Notes: generated by a model from the letters alone, not told the origin. 45,354 bases of DNA from Bacteroidia bacterium (GCA_030158725.1 JAOASJ010000072.1:1-45354), one strand, 5' to 3'; positions 27,339 to 36,074 are shown, numbered from the stretch's first letter. Translations and numbers: made by a program.

Positions 27339-28356
27339 ATTTGGCTGCATCGTCGCGGCTACCTTAATTGCTTTTTCTTCTTGTAAGAAAGATGAAAACT
27401 TAACTGTAGAAACCGAAAATTATAAAGGCATTTTTGTCGTTAACGAAGGTGGATTTGCAAAATCTAATGGAAGCATAGGTTTGTATAAGCCTGGAACAAA
27501 AACATATTTTGATGCCTTTAAAAAAGCCAATGGTTTGCCTCTTGGTGATATTGTGCAATCTATGTCTTTGATTGGAAGCAATTACTACATCGTTGTCAAT
27601 AACTCTAATAAAATTGAAGTGGTTTCGCAATCTGAATTCAAATCTGTTGCTACTATTTTAACTCCATCTCCAAGATATGTGTTATCTGTTTCTAGCAGTA
27701 AAGCATACATTAGTAATTTTTATAACAATTCAATCAAGGTTTTAAATCTTACAACAAAAAGTATTACTAAATCAATTGAAATTTACCACAACAGCGACCA
27801 AATGGCTTTAATGAACAAAAAGGTTTTTATCACCACTTTTGATAATAAATTAATGGTTCTTAATTCTGCCAACGATTCACTAGTGGATTCAATCTCCACT
27901 GCAAGTGGTCTAAGTAAAATTGTCAATGTAGGAACTTCTAAATTGGCTGTTTTGTGCGCCGGTGTTGTCGATTGGAACAATGGAAGTGTTATTGAAAATG
28001 GTAAAATTCAAATTATAAATGATTCAAATAAAGTTGAGAATTCTTTTGCTTTAAGTTCTGGTAGCTATGGTGGATCAATGGTCTACAGCAGCAGTACTGG
28101 ATACATATACTTTTCTCTTGGAAATAATATGATATACAAAATGAGTTTATCTGGAGTTGTTTCCGAATTTAAAACCTTAGACGCAGGACGTAACGTTTAT
28201 GGATTAACATATAATGCTGCGAATTCTAGTTTGTATGTAACCGATGCTGGCGATTTTAACTCGGCTGGAAAAGTAATTGTTTATGACCTATCAGGAAATA
28301 AAACTTTAGAATTTGATGGTGGTATTGCGCCAAATGCTGTTTTAATAAACGAGTAA
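27325..28356 (+). CDS. btuG: BtuG-like beta-propeller lipoprotein (YncE/DUF5074 type)
   Basis: 343 residues. Lipobox FSSC (Cys20) then a propeller of YncE-like blades: GIFVVNEGGFAKSNGSIGLY, SMSLIGSNYYIVVNNSNKIE, VYGLTYNAANSSLYVTDAGD. In Bacteroides, BtuG is a surface beta-propeller lipoprotein that caps BtuB and binds cobalamin extremely tightly. The domain type, lipid anchor, and position between BtuB- and BtuF-like genes under a cobalamin riboswitch all fit that role. The assignment rests on context and fold; ligand residues were not checked. Confidence 0.8.
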   Translation: MNINKFGCIVAATLIAFSSCKKDENLTVETENYKGIFVVNEGGFAKSNGSIGLYKPGTKTYFDAFKKANGLPLGDIVQSMSLIGSNYYIVVNNSNKIEVVSQSEFKSVATILTPSPRYVLSVSSSKAYISNFYNNSIKVLNLTTKSITKSIEIYHNSDQMALMNKKVFITTFDNKLMVLNSANDSLVDSISTASGLSKIVNVGTSKLAVLCAGVVDWNNGSVIENGKIQIINDSNKVENSFALSSGSYGGSMVYSSSTGYIYFSLGNNMIYKMSLSGVVSEFKTLDAGRNVYGLTYNAANSSLYVTDAGDFNSAGKVIVYDLSGNKTLEFDGGIAPNAVLINE

Positions 28357-29436
28357 TTGAAATTATATACGTCAATAGTTTGCTTCATTCTTTTATCTGC
28401 TTGTGTTCAAAAACAGGAGCAGATAAAAACGGAGCATCCTATTGCTTATGTTAAAGTTGAATATTCTAAAATGTTTGGCATTGCCAAATTCAAAGAATAT
28501 TCTCAACTGTTTTTTCTTAACAATTCTGATACCACTTGGAGTTTGAGAAATGACGAAGTTTCTCAAGATTTAAAAGTGGCTGTGCTTTCGTCCGTTTTTG
28601 CAGGTTATATTGAATGTTTGAATAAGCAAGAGCAAATAATTGCGGTAGATAATTTCAAATATTATTGTGATTCTTTTTTGTGTAATCAATTTGCTCAACA
28701 AAAAGCAATAGAAATAGGTGAGGAGGGACAAATAAATCTAAATAAACTGTTGCTTTCTAAACCCAATGTGCTAATTAGTAGTTCGTTTTTGGGTCAAGAC
28801 AAATCCTTAATTAAACGTTTGAAAACTTCAGGTATTCAAGTGGTTTTTTGTGATAATTTTAAAGAACAAAATCCCTTAGCTAGGGCCGAATGGATTAAAC
28901 TCTTTGGCTTTTTATTTAATTGCCAAAGCAAAGCGGATTCTCTGTTTAACAATATTGTTGATAGTTACCAAAAACAACGAATAAATATTGACACAAATTC
29001 TAAAAGACCAATGGTCTTAACGGATGCTTTGTATTCAGATGTTTGGAATGTGCCAGGTGGTAATTCTTATACCGCCAAACTAATTGATGATGCAAATGGT
29101 CTATATGTATTTGCCGATAAAAAAGATTTGTTCTCTTATCCTCTAAGTCTTGAATTGGTCCTTAAAAGAGCTCAGAATTGTGATGTTTGGATACATGTGA
29201 ATCAATATAAAACCAAGGATGAATTATACCAAGCCAACAATAGATACGCATTGTTGAATGTATTCAAACAATCCAAAATATATAACAACAACAAGAGAGA
29301 AAATAAATTCGGAGGCAATGATTTCTGGGAAATTGGTGTGGTAAGACCGGATCTTGTTTTAAAAGATTTGATTTCAATATTTAAAAATCCAAATATTTCT
29401 GAAGAGAAATTATATTTTTATACCCGCGTCGATTAG
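28357..29436 (+). CDS. btuF: BtuF-like periplasmic corrinoid-binding lipoprotein (TTG start)
   Basis: 359 residues. The start is TTG, directly after the previous TAA; no in-frame ATG could provide the signal, and TTG gives a clean lipobox LLSAC (Cys16). The mature part has the class III periplasmic-binding-protein layout: SSVFAGYIECLNKQEQIIAV, KPNVLISSSFLGQ, FLFNCQSKADSLFNNI, and a second lobe with VWNVPGGNSYTAKLIDDANG. It would deliver corrinoid to an inner-membrane BtuCD transporter. No btuC or btuD follows; the next gene is an unrelated MBOAT with its own promoter overlapping this gene's stop. Confidence 0.82.
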   Translation: MKLYTSIVCFILLSACVQKQEQIKTEHPIAYVKVEYSKMFGIAKFKEYSQLFFLNNSDTTWSLRNDEVSQDLKVAVLSSVFAGYIECLNKQEQIIAVDNFKYYCDSFLCNQFAQQKAIEIGEEGQINLNKLLLSKPNVLISSSFLGQDKSLIKRLKTSGIQVVFCDNFKEQNPLARAEWIKLFGFLFNCQSKADSLFNNIVDSYQKQRINIDTNSKRPMVLTDALYSDVWNVPGGNSYTAKLIDDANGLYVFADKKDLFSYPLSLELVLKRAQNCDVWIHVNQYKTKDELYQANNRYALLNVFKQSKIYNNNKRENKFGGNDFWEIGVVRPDLVLKDLISIFKNPNISEEKLYFYTRVD

Positions 29437-29441
29437 ATTTG
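29434..29441 (+). promoter_or_regulatory. Promoter -7 element (TAGATTTG) overlapping the btuF stop codon
   Basis: Exact TAnnTTTG whose first three bases are the TAG stop of the BtuF-like gene. It ends 10 nt before the GTG start of the MBOAT gene, marking a new transcription unit. Confidence 0.45.
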
Positions 29442-29451
29442 CATTTTAATC

Positions 29452-30846
29452 GTGCTGTTTAATTCTTGGATATTCTTTCTATTCCTGCCGCTGGTTTTTG
29501 CTGCAGTATACGCAATACCCCAAAAGTATAGATGGATAGTTCTGTTAATTGCATCTTATGTTTTCTACGGATGGTGGAAAGCTGACTTCCTAATTATAAT
29601 AGCCTTTTCTACAGTACTAGATTATTTCTGTGCACTCAAAATTGAAGATTCAGAAAATCAATATATAAGAAAGCGATGGGCTGCATTAAGTTTGGGAATA
29701 AACTTAGGAATTCTATTTTTATTTAAATACTTCTACTTCTTTATTGGCAGCACGGCTTGGATGCAAGACTTTGTTAGTCCACATCAAAAATTAAAAGATT
29801 TGGTTGAGTTCTTTGGTAAATCATTACCTGTTGGAATTTCTTTTTACACCTTTCAAACCATGAGTTATACTTTGGATGTGTATTATAGAAGGGCGAAACC
29901 AGAACGCCATCTTGGACAATTTGCTTTGTTTGTCTCTTATTTTCCGCAATTGGTTGCAGGTCCAATCGAACGTTTCTCTCATTTAAATGAGCAATTAAAA
30001 GTTGAACATAAATTGGCCTATGAAAATATACAATTAGGTCTGCGCTTAATGCTTTATGGCTTTTTTGTAAAAATGGTCATAGCCGATAATCTTTCTTATA
30101 CCGTTAGTTCTATTTTTAATGATCCCGGAAAATGGAAGTTTTACTGGAATATTATTGGTGTGTTGAGCTTTGGATTTCAAATTTATGCCGACTTCTTTGG
30201 ATATTCTTTAATCGCTCAAGGGGTCGCCAAACTGTTTGGAATTGAATTAATGGATAATTTTAACCGACCTTATTTATCACTTAATATTAGTGAATTCTGG
30301 AAACGTTGGCACATTTCATTGAGTACTTGGTTCCGCGATTACGTCTATATTCCACTAGGTGGCAATAGGGTCTCTCATTCAAAATGGATAATGAACATTA
30401 TGTTGGTCTTCGTTTTAAGTGGGCTTTGGCATGGTGCCAATTATACCTTCTTAATTTGGGGTGCTTTACATGGACTGTTTTATTTGGTAGAACGTTTCTC
30501 TCCAATTTCTATTAAATTCAAATGGCTAAATATATTAATCACTTTTTTAGCTGTTTCTTTTGCATGGATTTTCTTTAGGGCAGAAAACCTAGAGCAAGCA
30601 ATGCAAGTTATAAAAGGTTTGACCGGTCTGCTCGATGGGCAAAGGCAGCTAGATACCCAGCCATATATTTTCTTGTTGTTGTTAATCTTCGGAATACTAG
30701 AACTCGCAAGGGGAAACAAACGTTTCGATCAGTTTTGTGCTTCCTATTCTGGAATTCAAAGATGGACACTTTACTGCTTTTTGATTTTTTGTATCTTGAC
30801 AGTTTGCGGCTCTGAATACAGTGCTTTTATTTATTTTAAATTCTAA
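29452..30846 (+). CDS. MBOAT-family membrane O-acyltransferase (GTG start)
   Basis: 464 residues. The GTG start gives the standard family N-terminus (MLFNSWIFFLFLPLVF). About ten membrane segments. Conserved MBOAT/AlgI motifs: FPQLVAGPIERF (164-175), FWKRWHISLSTWFRDYVYIP (282-301) with PLGGNR, and SGLWHGANYTFLIWGALHG containing the catalytic His327. Such proteins move acyl, usually acetyl, groups across the membrane to exported glycans. The stop overlaps the ATG of the SGNH-like partner by one base (TAATG), a typical MBOAT/SGNH pairing. The acceptor glycan is unknown. Confidence 0.93.
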   Translation: MLFNSWIFFLFLPLVFAAVYAIPQKYRWIVLLIASYVFYGWWKADFLIIIAFSTVLDYFCALKIEDSENQYIRKRWAALSLGINLGILFLFKYFYFFIGSTAWMQDFVSPHQKLKDLVEFFGKSLPVGISFYTFQTMSYTLDVYYRRAKPERHLGQFALFVSYFPQLVAGPIERFSHLNEQLKVEHKLAYENIQLGLRLMLYGFFVKMVIADNLSYTVSSIFNDPGKWKFYWNIIGVLSFGFQIYADFFGYSLIAQGVAKLFGIELMDNFNRPYLSLNISEFWKRWHISLSTWFRDYVYIPLGGNRVSHSKWIMNIMLVFVLSGLWHGANYTFLIWGALHGLFYLVERFSPISIKFKWLNILITFLAVSFAWIFFRAENLEQAMQVIKGLTGLLDGQRQLDTQPYIFLLLLIFGILELARGNKRFDQFCASYSGIQRWTLYCFLIFCILTVCGSEYSAFIYFKF

Positions 30847-31871
30847 TGAAAGTAAACATTAAGCATATTGCATATAAATTTTTAGCAGTAGTCTTCACTG
30901 TCTACATAAGTGCGTTTGTTTACAAAAAGATTTATTGGGTTCCTGAATTAAAAGACCAAGGTCCTATGTTGTTCAATCTATTAGAATTTGAATGGCATAA
31001 CGATGCTTTGTATATTGGGGAGTCATCCAATTATTGGATTGCACCTGAAGACCAAGACAAGAGAACCATCAGTGACATGATCAATGATAGTTTACCAGGA
31101 TTTAGATTAAGCGGTATGCAAGTTCCTGCTTACCATGCTGGAATGTTCCTACCTATCGTCGACATGATAGATCCTTCAAGCAGAGTCAAACATTTGGTGG
31201 TAACAATGAATTTAAGGTCTTTCGATAAGCCATGGATACTGTCTACCCAAGAGGGTGCTTTAATGCGCGCAAAATGTTTCTATTACAACAGCAATCCTGT
31301 CTACAATAGAATGTGTGCTGCTTTAGGTTATTATCAGAATCCTAGTGCTGAGTCGCAAGACAAAAAGATGCTAGAAGCGTTTGAATTTGATACTTTAAAA
31401 GTGAATTTCCCTTTACAATTTAACACAATCAAACGCTGGTGTGAACAAGAAAAATTTCCGCTTCCTCAAGGTGGCGAAGACTTTCCTAAAAGGGAGTTGG
31501 CCGACCATTATATCAAAGCCTATGCATTTCAAATAGACACCAATACCAATCCTCGTATTAAGGATTTTGATGCCATCGTAAAGGTGTGCAAACAAAAACA
31601 CATTAAGTTGTATTTTAATATTCTTGCTGAAAATGTGGAATGGGCAGATAGTTTGGTAGGCAAAGAATTGGTTTACTTCATGAAAGCTAACCGCGATTTA
31701 TTGGTTGCTCGTTACAGTAAAATGGGTGTTGTTATGGTTGATAATTTAGAGGCCGTTCCAGGAAAGTATTTTGGTGAAAAAAATTGGACCACTGAACATT
31801 ACAATGAGTTTGGACGTCTTATTGTAGCTAGGAATGTTGCCGATTCCTTAAAGAAAAACATAAAGCCTTAA
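30846..31871 (+). CDS. SGNH-like membrane-anchored partner of the MBOAT acyltransferase
   Basis: 341 residues. One N-terminal membrane segment (about 9-26) then an extracytoplasmic domain. The block around Ser60 (ALYIGESSNYW) looks like the GDS nucleophile motif with Glu in place of Asp, and the end has TTEHYNEFGRLIVA with His318, like the C-terminal His block of SGNH/AlgX/DltD-type proteins. The usual Asp three residues before that His is absent (Thr315). It is probably the acetyl acceptor/transfer partner of MBOAT, as in alginate and teichoic-acid systems. The role is inferred from pairing. Confidence 0.65.
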   Translation: MKVNIKHIAYKFLAVVFTVYISAFVYKKIYWVPELKDQGPMLFNLLEFEWHNDALYIGESSNYWIAPEDQDKRTISDMINDSLPGFRLSGMQVPAYHAGMFLPIVDMIDPSSRVKHLVVTMNLRSFDKPWILSTQEGALMRAKCFYYNSNPVYNRMCAALGYYQNPSAESQDKKMLEAFEFDTLKVNFPLQFNTIKRWCEQEKFPLPQGGEDFPKRELADHYIKAYAFQIDTNTNPRIKDFDAIVKVCKQKHIKLYFNILAENVEWADSLVGKELVYFMKANRDLLVARYSKMGVVMVDNLEAVPGKYFGEKNWTTEHYNEFGRLIVARNVADSLKKNIKP

Positions 31872-31900
31872 TCCTTTTTTTACCTTCTTATGATGTATAT

Positions 31901-31908
31901 CATATTTG
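31901..31908 (+). promoter_or_regulatory. Probable -7 element (CATATTTG) of the FecA-like receptor gene
   Basis: One mismatch to TAnnTTTG; the next base begins a perfect palindrome (31909-31925), so a repressor there would sit on the transcription start. Confidence 0.4.
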
Positions 31909-31925
31909 TTTAGAATTATTCTAAA
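31909..31925. promoter_or_regulatory. Palindromic operator TTTAGAATTATTCTAAA
   Basis: Perfect 7-bp inverted repeat with a 3-bp spacer between the -7 box and the FecA-like gene. AT-rich TTCTAA-type palindromes at iron-receptor promoters are usually Fur- or other metalloregulator sites; the exact regulator cannot be named. Confidence 0.6.
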
Positions 31926-31969
31926 TAAGTTTTTTATTTCGATTTTTTGGTGCTAACATTGCAGCCTTA

Positions 31970-31986
31970 TTTAAAACGATTCTAAA
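31970..31986. promoter_or_regulatory. Second operator copy TTTAAAACGATTCTAAA
   Basis: 14 of 17 bases match the upstream palindrome, with an identical right half. It lies 61 bp downstream of the first copy and ends 4 nt before the ATG at 31991, so bound repressor or its RNA copy would cover the translation start. Confidence 0.45.
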
Positions 31987-31990
31987 TAAA

Positions 31991-34192
31991 ATGAAAAAAT
32001 CCCTTGTTTGCATTTTTCTTTTCATGCTTGTTCAACAATCATATGCCCAAATTGATGCCTCTCCCAAAAACGAAGAAGATTCAAATATTAATTCAATCAA
32101 CTCTGTTATAGTTCGTGCAAAAGGTGATGGAATATTAAAAGGAATTCCTGGCTCAATAGCTACTGTATCTTCTCTCGATCTAAAAACGGCAAATCCCTTG
32201 ACTGCAAACGAAATGTTTAGGAAAGTTGCAGGCGTTCATGTTGTCGATGAAGAGGGTGCTGGAATGAGGTTAAATATAGGAATTAGAGGCCTTGATCCAG
32301 ACAGAAGCCGAGGTGTATTGGTACTTGAAGATGGCATACCAGTTTCTCTAAATCCATATGGCGAACCTGAGATGTATTACAGTCCTGTTATAGATCGAAT
32401 TTCTGGATTAGAAGTTCTAAAAGGAAGCGGACAAATTATGTTTGGTCCACAAACAATTGGCGGTGTTGTTAACTATATCACTATGAATCCAAGTCCAACA
32501 GCTACTTTCAAATTTAAATCAAGTGTTGGTTATGGCGGTTTTAATTCTAATTTGATAAACTATAGCAATACATTTGGTAACTTTGGTATAGTTGCCACAG
32601 TGCTTCACAAACAAGCCGATAAATTGGGATATGCTAAGTTTGGAATTACTGATTTTACGACCAAAATGGTTTATAGTTTCAGCAAGAAAGCCAAACTTAT
32701 GGTAAAAATCGGGCTATACAATGAAAATTCAAATTCAACTTATTTGGGATTGACCCAAACAATGTATGATATCGGTGGTCAAGACTTTACCCTAATGGCA
32801 CCTGATGACCATCTAGAAATTAAGAGGTATTCTTTAAGTGCGCTATACCAATTAAACATTAACAAGAACTTGAAATTCAATACAAACATATTTGCATATA
32901 CCACAACGCGAAATTGGCAAAGACAAGAGTTTTCTTCTAGCAAGAATGCAACAAATTTAACTGGCGTTATATGGGGAGATACAAGTGTTTTAAATGGTGG
33001 TATTTTTATGCGAAATTTGAATTCTCACCGAGATAGACAATTTGAAGTTTTAGGCTCTGAGTCTAAGTTGGCATGGAACTATAAGTTAGGTCAAAAAAAG
33101 TCGGAGTTGAATTTTGGATTTAGATTTTTATTCGAGAAAGCTTTCGAACAAAGACTAAATGGCAAGAAATCGGATGCAAAGTCTGGTGATTTGGTTGAAG
33201 ATGAAATCAGAGGCGGTAGAGCTTTAAGTTCTTTTCTTCAGAATAAAATTTATCTTTCTAAAAAGCTATTGGTATCTTTTGGTGTGCGACTTGAATCATA
33301 CAACTACCAAAGAAATATTTTTAGAAATACTTTCGTGATTAATTCAGTTTCAAAAGTTACGGATACTAACATAGTAGCCGAAAATAATATTTTAACAGCA
33401 ATTCCTGGTGCTGGGTTTAACTATCTGATTTTTAAAAACACCACCATTTTTACTGGTGTTCACAAAGGTTATGCACCTCCTAGAGTTAAAGATGCTATTA
33501 CTGCATCGGGGCAAGTGTATCTGTTAAATGCCGAAAGCAGTTGGAATTATGAACTTGGTATTAGAGGTGCGTATAAAAAAGTAATTAATTACGAACTAAC
33601 AGGATTTTATATGGATTTTAGCAACCAAATTATTCCTGTGTCTGAATCTTCAGGTGGAACTGGAGTTGGTCTTGTAAACGGGGGTGAAACAGTTCATCAA
33701 GGAATTGAGCTTTCTTATAATGTTAAATTCCATGAATGGTTTAAAATGAAATCAAAATTTACTTTGAGCAATAATTTAACTTTTGTGCAAGCATATTTTT
33801 CGGGCGATAGATTCACTAAATTGGGAAGTGTTAACACCAATATAAGTGGAAATAATACACCTTATGCACCTAAATATTGTCATAATTTAACTGTAAATTA
33901 TGAAACCTCAAGAAATATTGGTTTGCAAGTAACAGCCAACTACATTGGTCAACAATACACGGACTTACTCAATACACAAACACCTTCGAATGATGGAAGG
34001 ACAGGTGTCTTGAAAAGCTACGCTGTATACGATTGCAACCTTTATTATAAATCGACCAAACTCAAAACAACTTTCAGTCTTGCAATTAAAAATGTTTTTG
34101 ATGAAAGATATATAGTTTCTAGAAGACCTCAAGGCATACGAGTAGGATTGCCAAGATACTTTATTGGAACCATACAATTTGATCTTCAATAA
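31991..34192 (+). CDS. FecA-like TonB-dependent receptor
   Basis: 733 residues with a signal peptide ending SYAQ. The plug domain (about 35-165) has TANEMFRKVAGVHVVDEEGA, then LNIGIRGLDPDRSRGVLVLE, DGIPVSLNPYGEPEMYYSP and GSGQIMFGPQTIGGVVNYIT, which is the FecA/ferric-citrate-receptor type. The barrel ends RRPQGIRVGLPRYFIGTIQF. No FecR-type N-terminal signalling extension or sigma/anti-sigma pair is adjacent. Two similar palindromes in the leader suggest metal repression. Substrate is probably a ferric chelate, but the genes downstream (thioredoxin, copper monooxygenase) leave copper-related uptake open. Confidence 0.88.
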   Translation: MKKSLVCIFLFMLVQQSYAQIDASPKNEEDSNINSINSVIVRAKGDGILKGIPGSIATVSSLDLKTANPLTANEMFRKVAGVHVVDEEGAGMRLNIGIRGLDPDRSRGVLVLEDGIPVSLNPYGEPEMYYSPVIDRISGLEVLKGSGQIMFGPQTIGGVVNYITMNPSPTATFKFKSSVGYGGFNSNLINYSNTFGNFGIVATVLHKQADKLGYAKFGITDFTTKMVYSFSKKAKLMVKIGLYNENSNSTYLGLTQTMYDIGGQDFTLMAPDDHLEIKRYSLSALYQLNINKNLKFNTNIFAYTTTRNWQRQEFSSSKNATNLTGVIWGDTSVLNGGIFMRNLNSHRDRQFEVLGSESKLAWNYKLGQKKSELNFGFRFLFEKAFEQRLNGKKSDAKSGDLVEDEIRGGRALSSFLQNKIYLSKKLLVSFGVRLESYNYQRNIFRNTFVINSVSKVTDTNIVAENNILTAIPGAGFNYLIFKNTTIFTGVHKGYAPPRVKDAITASGQVYLLNAESSWNYELGIRGAYKKVINYELTGFYMDFSNQIIPVSESSGGTGVGLVNGGETVHQGIELSYNVKFHEWFKMKSKFTLSNNLTFVQAYFSGDRFTKLGSVNTNISGNNTPYAPKYCHNLTVNYETSRNIGLQVTANYIGQQYTDLLNTQTPSNDGRTGVLKSYAVYDCNLYYKSTKLKTTFSLAIKNVFDERYIVSRRPQGIRVGLPRYFIGTIQFDLQ

Positions 34193-34215
34193 CTGTTTGT
34201 GAAGTTTTTTTACCT

Positions 34216-34223
34216 TAATTTTG
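34216..34223 (+). promoter_or_regulatory. Promoter -7 element (TAATTTTG) of the thioredoxin/monooxygenase unit
   Basis: Exact TAnnTTTG, ending 5 nt before the TTG start at 34229. Read-through from the receptor gene, 36 nt upstream, is also possible. Confidence 0.45.
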
Positions 34224-34228
34224 TTTGA

Positions 34229-34768
34229 TTGAACGCAATTAGAAATAGTATAAATTATGTAATCATCTCAGCTTTGCTTCTCCTGAGTTGTGATTCTAAT
34301 TTTTCTTTTAATACCTTTTCAGGTAAAGAAAAAATTGCTTTGCCTGCTAATTGTGTTTTGATTTTTATAAACGTTGATTGCCCAATTTGTCAAAAATATC
34401 AAGGGGATTTTAAATCAATGAATTTTGATTCTTCTCCTGTCTACTATGTGTTTCCTGGAAAACAAGACAAACAAATGATTAAAGAAATGTGTCTATATGA
34501 TTCAATAAATTATGATTTTGTAATTATCGATTCTAGTTTCAAACTAACGAAATATTTAAAAGCGACTGTAAGTCCTCAAGCAATCATCCGCCACAACAGC
34601 CATATTGTTTATCAAGGATTGATAGATGACCGCTTTACTTCGATTGGAACTTCAAAACCATTTGCAAGTATAAATTATATCGAGAATGCATTAAATTCGC
34701 TGCATAAAAATGAAGCCATTAAAATACCCTATACAAAAGCTGTTGGTTGTTTTATTGAGCCTAATTAG
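34229..34768 (+). CDS. Thioredoxin-fold lipoprotein with CPIC motif (TTG start)
   Basis: 179 residues. The TTG at 34229 is the only start giving the membrane signal and lipobox LLLSC (Cys21). The domain is a thioredoxin/redoxin fold: VLIFINVDCPICQKY with active-site Cys51 and Cys54, SSPVYYVFPG, the VSPQAIIR segment carrying a cis-proline, YQGLIDDR, and the C-terminal TKAVGCFIE. This layout resembles the redoxin domain that in other bacteria is fused or linked to cytochrome c/monooxygenase proteins. The last 20 codons overlap the next gene in another frame by 59 nt. Role in reducing or metallating the partner is inferred. Confidence 0.78.
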   Translation: MNAIRNSINYVIISALLLLSCDSNFSFNTFSGKEKIALPANCVLIFINVDCPICQKYQGDFKSMNFDSSPVYYVFPGKQDKQMIKEMCLYDSINYDFVIIDSSFKLTKYLKATVSPQAIIRHNSHIVYQGLIDDRFTSIGTSKPFASINYIENALNSLHKNEAIKIPYTKAVGCFIEPN

Positions 34769-36074
34769 TCTGATTGCCTGCAATAGAAAACCAATCCCAA
34801 CTTTTTCTGCAGATATTGCGCCTATCATCCATTCAAAATGTTCTCCTTGCCACCATAAAAATGGAACAGCACCTTTTGAATTAATTTCATATAACGATGT
34901 TTCTAAAAGGGCAAAAATGATAGCCTTTGTTACAGCCAAGCATTATATGCCACCATGGCCTGCCGATCAAAATTACAGCCATTTTTTAAATGAAAGGGTA
35001 TTGTCTGATTTTGAAATTGAGCAAATTCAAAATTGGTTTAAAAACAAATGCCCTCAAGGCGATTTGTCAGTTTTAAAATATCCGGATTTTAAACAGAATG
35101 CCTCAACTCTTGGTAAACCAGATTTGGTTTTAAGTTTTCAAAATATTGAAATTTTAAACGACAATAAAGACCGTTTTTATGTGGTGAAATTGCCATACGA
35201 GATGAAACAAGAGCGCTATGTAAGAGCACTTGAATTTGTTCCTGGTCAATACCAATATGCCCACCATGTCAATGGCCACTATCTGAGGTTTTCTGACGAA
35301 AGTAACCCTTTCTTGGGTCGAATGAAAACCGATATAGAATCGCCTAATTACAACAAAGAGTTTATGGAAATGAACTTATTAAATTCAGATGGAAGTTTAC
35401 CTTTCAGAGTGCATTCTGCTGTGAATTATTTACCAGGAGCCTACGGAATTCAGTATCCTAAAGGTATTGGCGGATTTGTAATGGGTAAAAAAGGTGCCTT
35501 TGTAGCCAATGATTTTCATTTTGGTCCTTCGCGTAAATCTTTAATAGATAGCTCTAAAATCTATGTTTATTTTTCTGACCAAGCACCCCAAAGACCAACG
35601 TATGAAATTATGATGGGCACCAATGGTGTTTCAGAAATAATACCGCCTCTTGTTGTTCAACCGAATACCATCAGCAAGCATGTGTCGAAATTGACCATAT
35701 ACAACGATATATCAATTTTAACAGTTAACCCCCACATGCATTTAATTGGCAAATCATTCAAAGCCTATGCCCTTAAACCTAATGGAGATACGCTCAAATT
35801 AATTTCTATTCCGAATTGGCAATTTCGTTGGCAATATTTTTATACCTACCAAACCCCTCAAAAAGTACCGAAGGGCAGCACCATTGTCTTAGAAGCTATA
35901 TTTGACAATACTTTAAAGAATCCTAATAACCCCTTTAATCCACCGAAACAGATAAGTGAAAGACTTGATAATGGTGGCGCAAGTATGAGAACTACCGATG
36001 AAATGCTGCAATTTATTATCACATATATGCCTTACCAAAAGGGCGACGAATCAATCGATCTATCCAAACCATGA
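34710..36074 (+). CDS. Cytochrome c / copper type II monooxygenase fusion lipoprotein
   Basis: 454 residues. Lipobox LIAC (Cys24). Residues about 31-118 are a cytochrome c domain with CSPCH (Cys44, Cys47, His48) and axial Met80 in YMPPW. Residues about 135-445 match the peptidylglycine/dopamine monooxygenase fold and keep all copper ligands: His185-His186 (AHHVNGH) and His270 (DFHFGPS) for the H site; His342 and His344 (PHMHLIGK) and Met432 (TTDEMLQF) for the M site. Known relatives hydroxylate C-H bonds with O2 and ascorbate; here the haem domain may supply electrons. Substrate unknown. Overlaps the thioredoxin-fold gene by 59 nt and the next gene by ATGA. Confidence 0.85.
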   Translation: MKPLKYPIQKLLVVLLSLISLIACNRKPIPTFSADIAPIIHSKCSPCHHKNGTAPFELISYNDVSKRAKMIAFVTAKHYMPPWPADQNYSHFLNERVLSDFEIEQIQNWFKNKCPQGDLSVLKYPDFKQNASTLGKPDLVLSFQNIEILNDNKDRFYVVKLPYEMKQERYVRALEFVPGQYQYAHHVNGHYLRFSDESNPFLGRMKTDIESPNYNKEFMEMNLLNSDGSLPFRVHSAVNYLPGAYGIQYPKGIGGFVMGKKGAFVANDFHFGPSRKSLIDSSKIYVYFSDQAPQRPTYEIMMGTNGVSEIIPPLVVQPNTISKHVSKLTIYNDISILTVNPHMHLIGKSFKAYALKPNGDTLKLISIPNWQFRWQYFYTYQTPQKVPKGSTIVLEAIFDNTLKNPNNPFNPPKQISERLDNGGASMRTTDEMLQFIITYMPYQKGDESIDLSKP

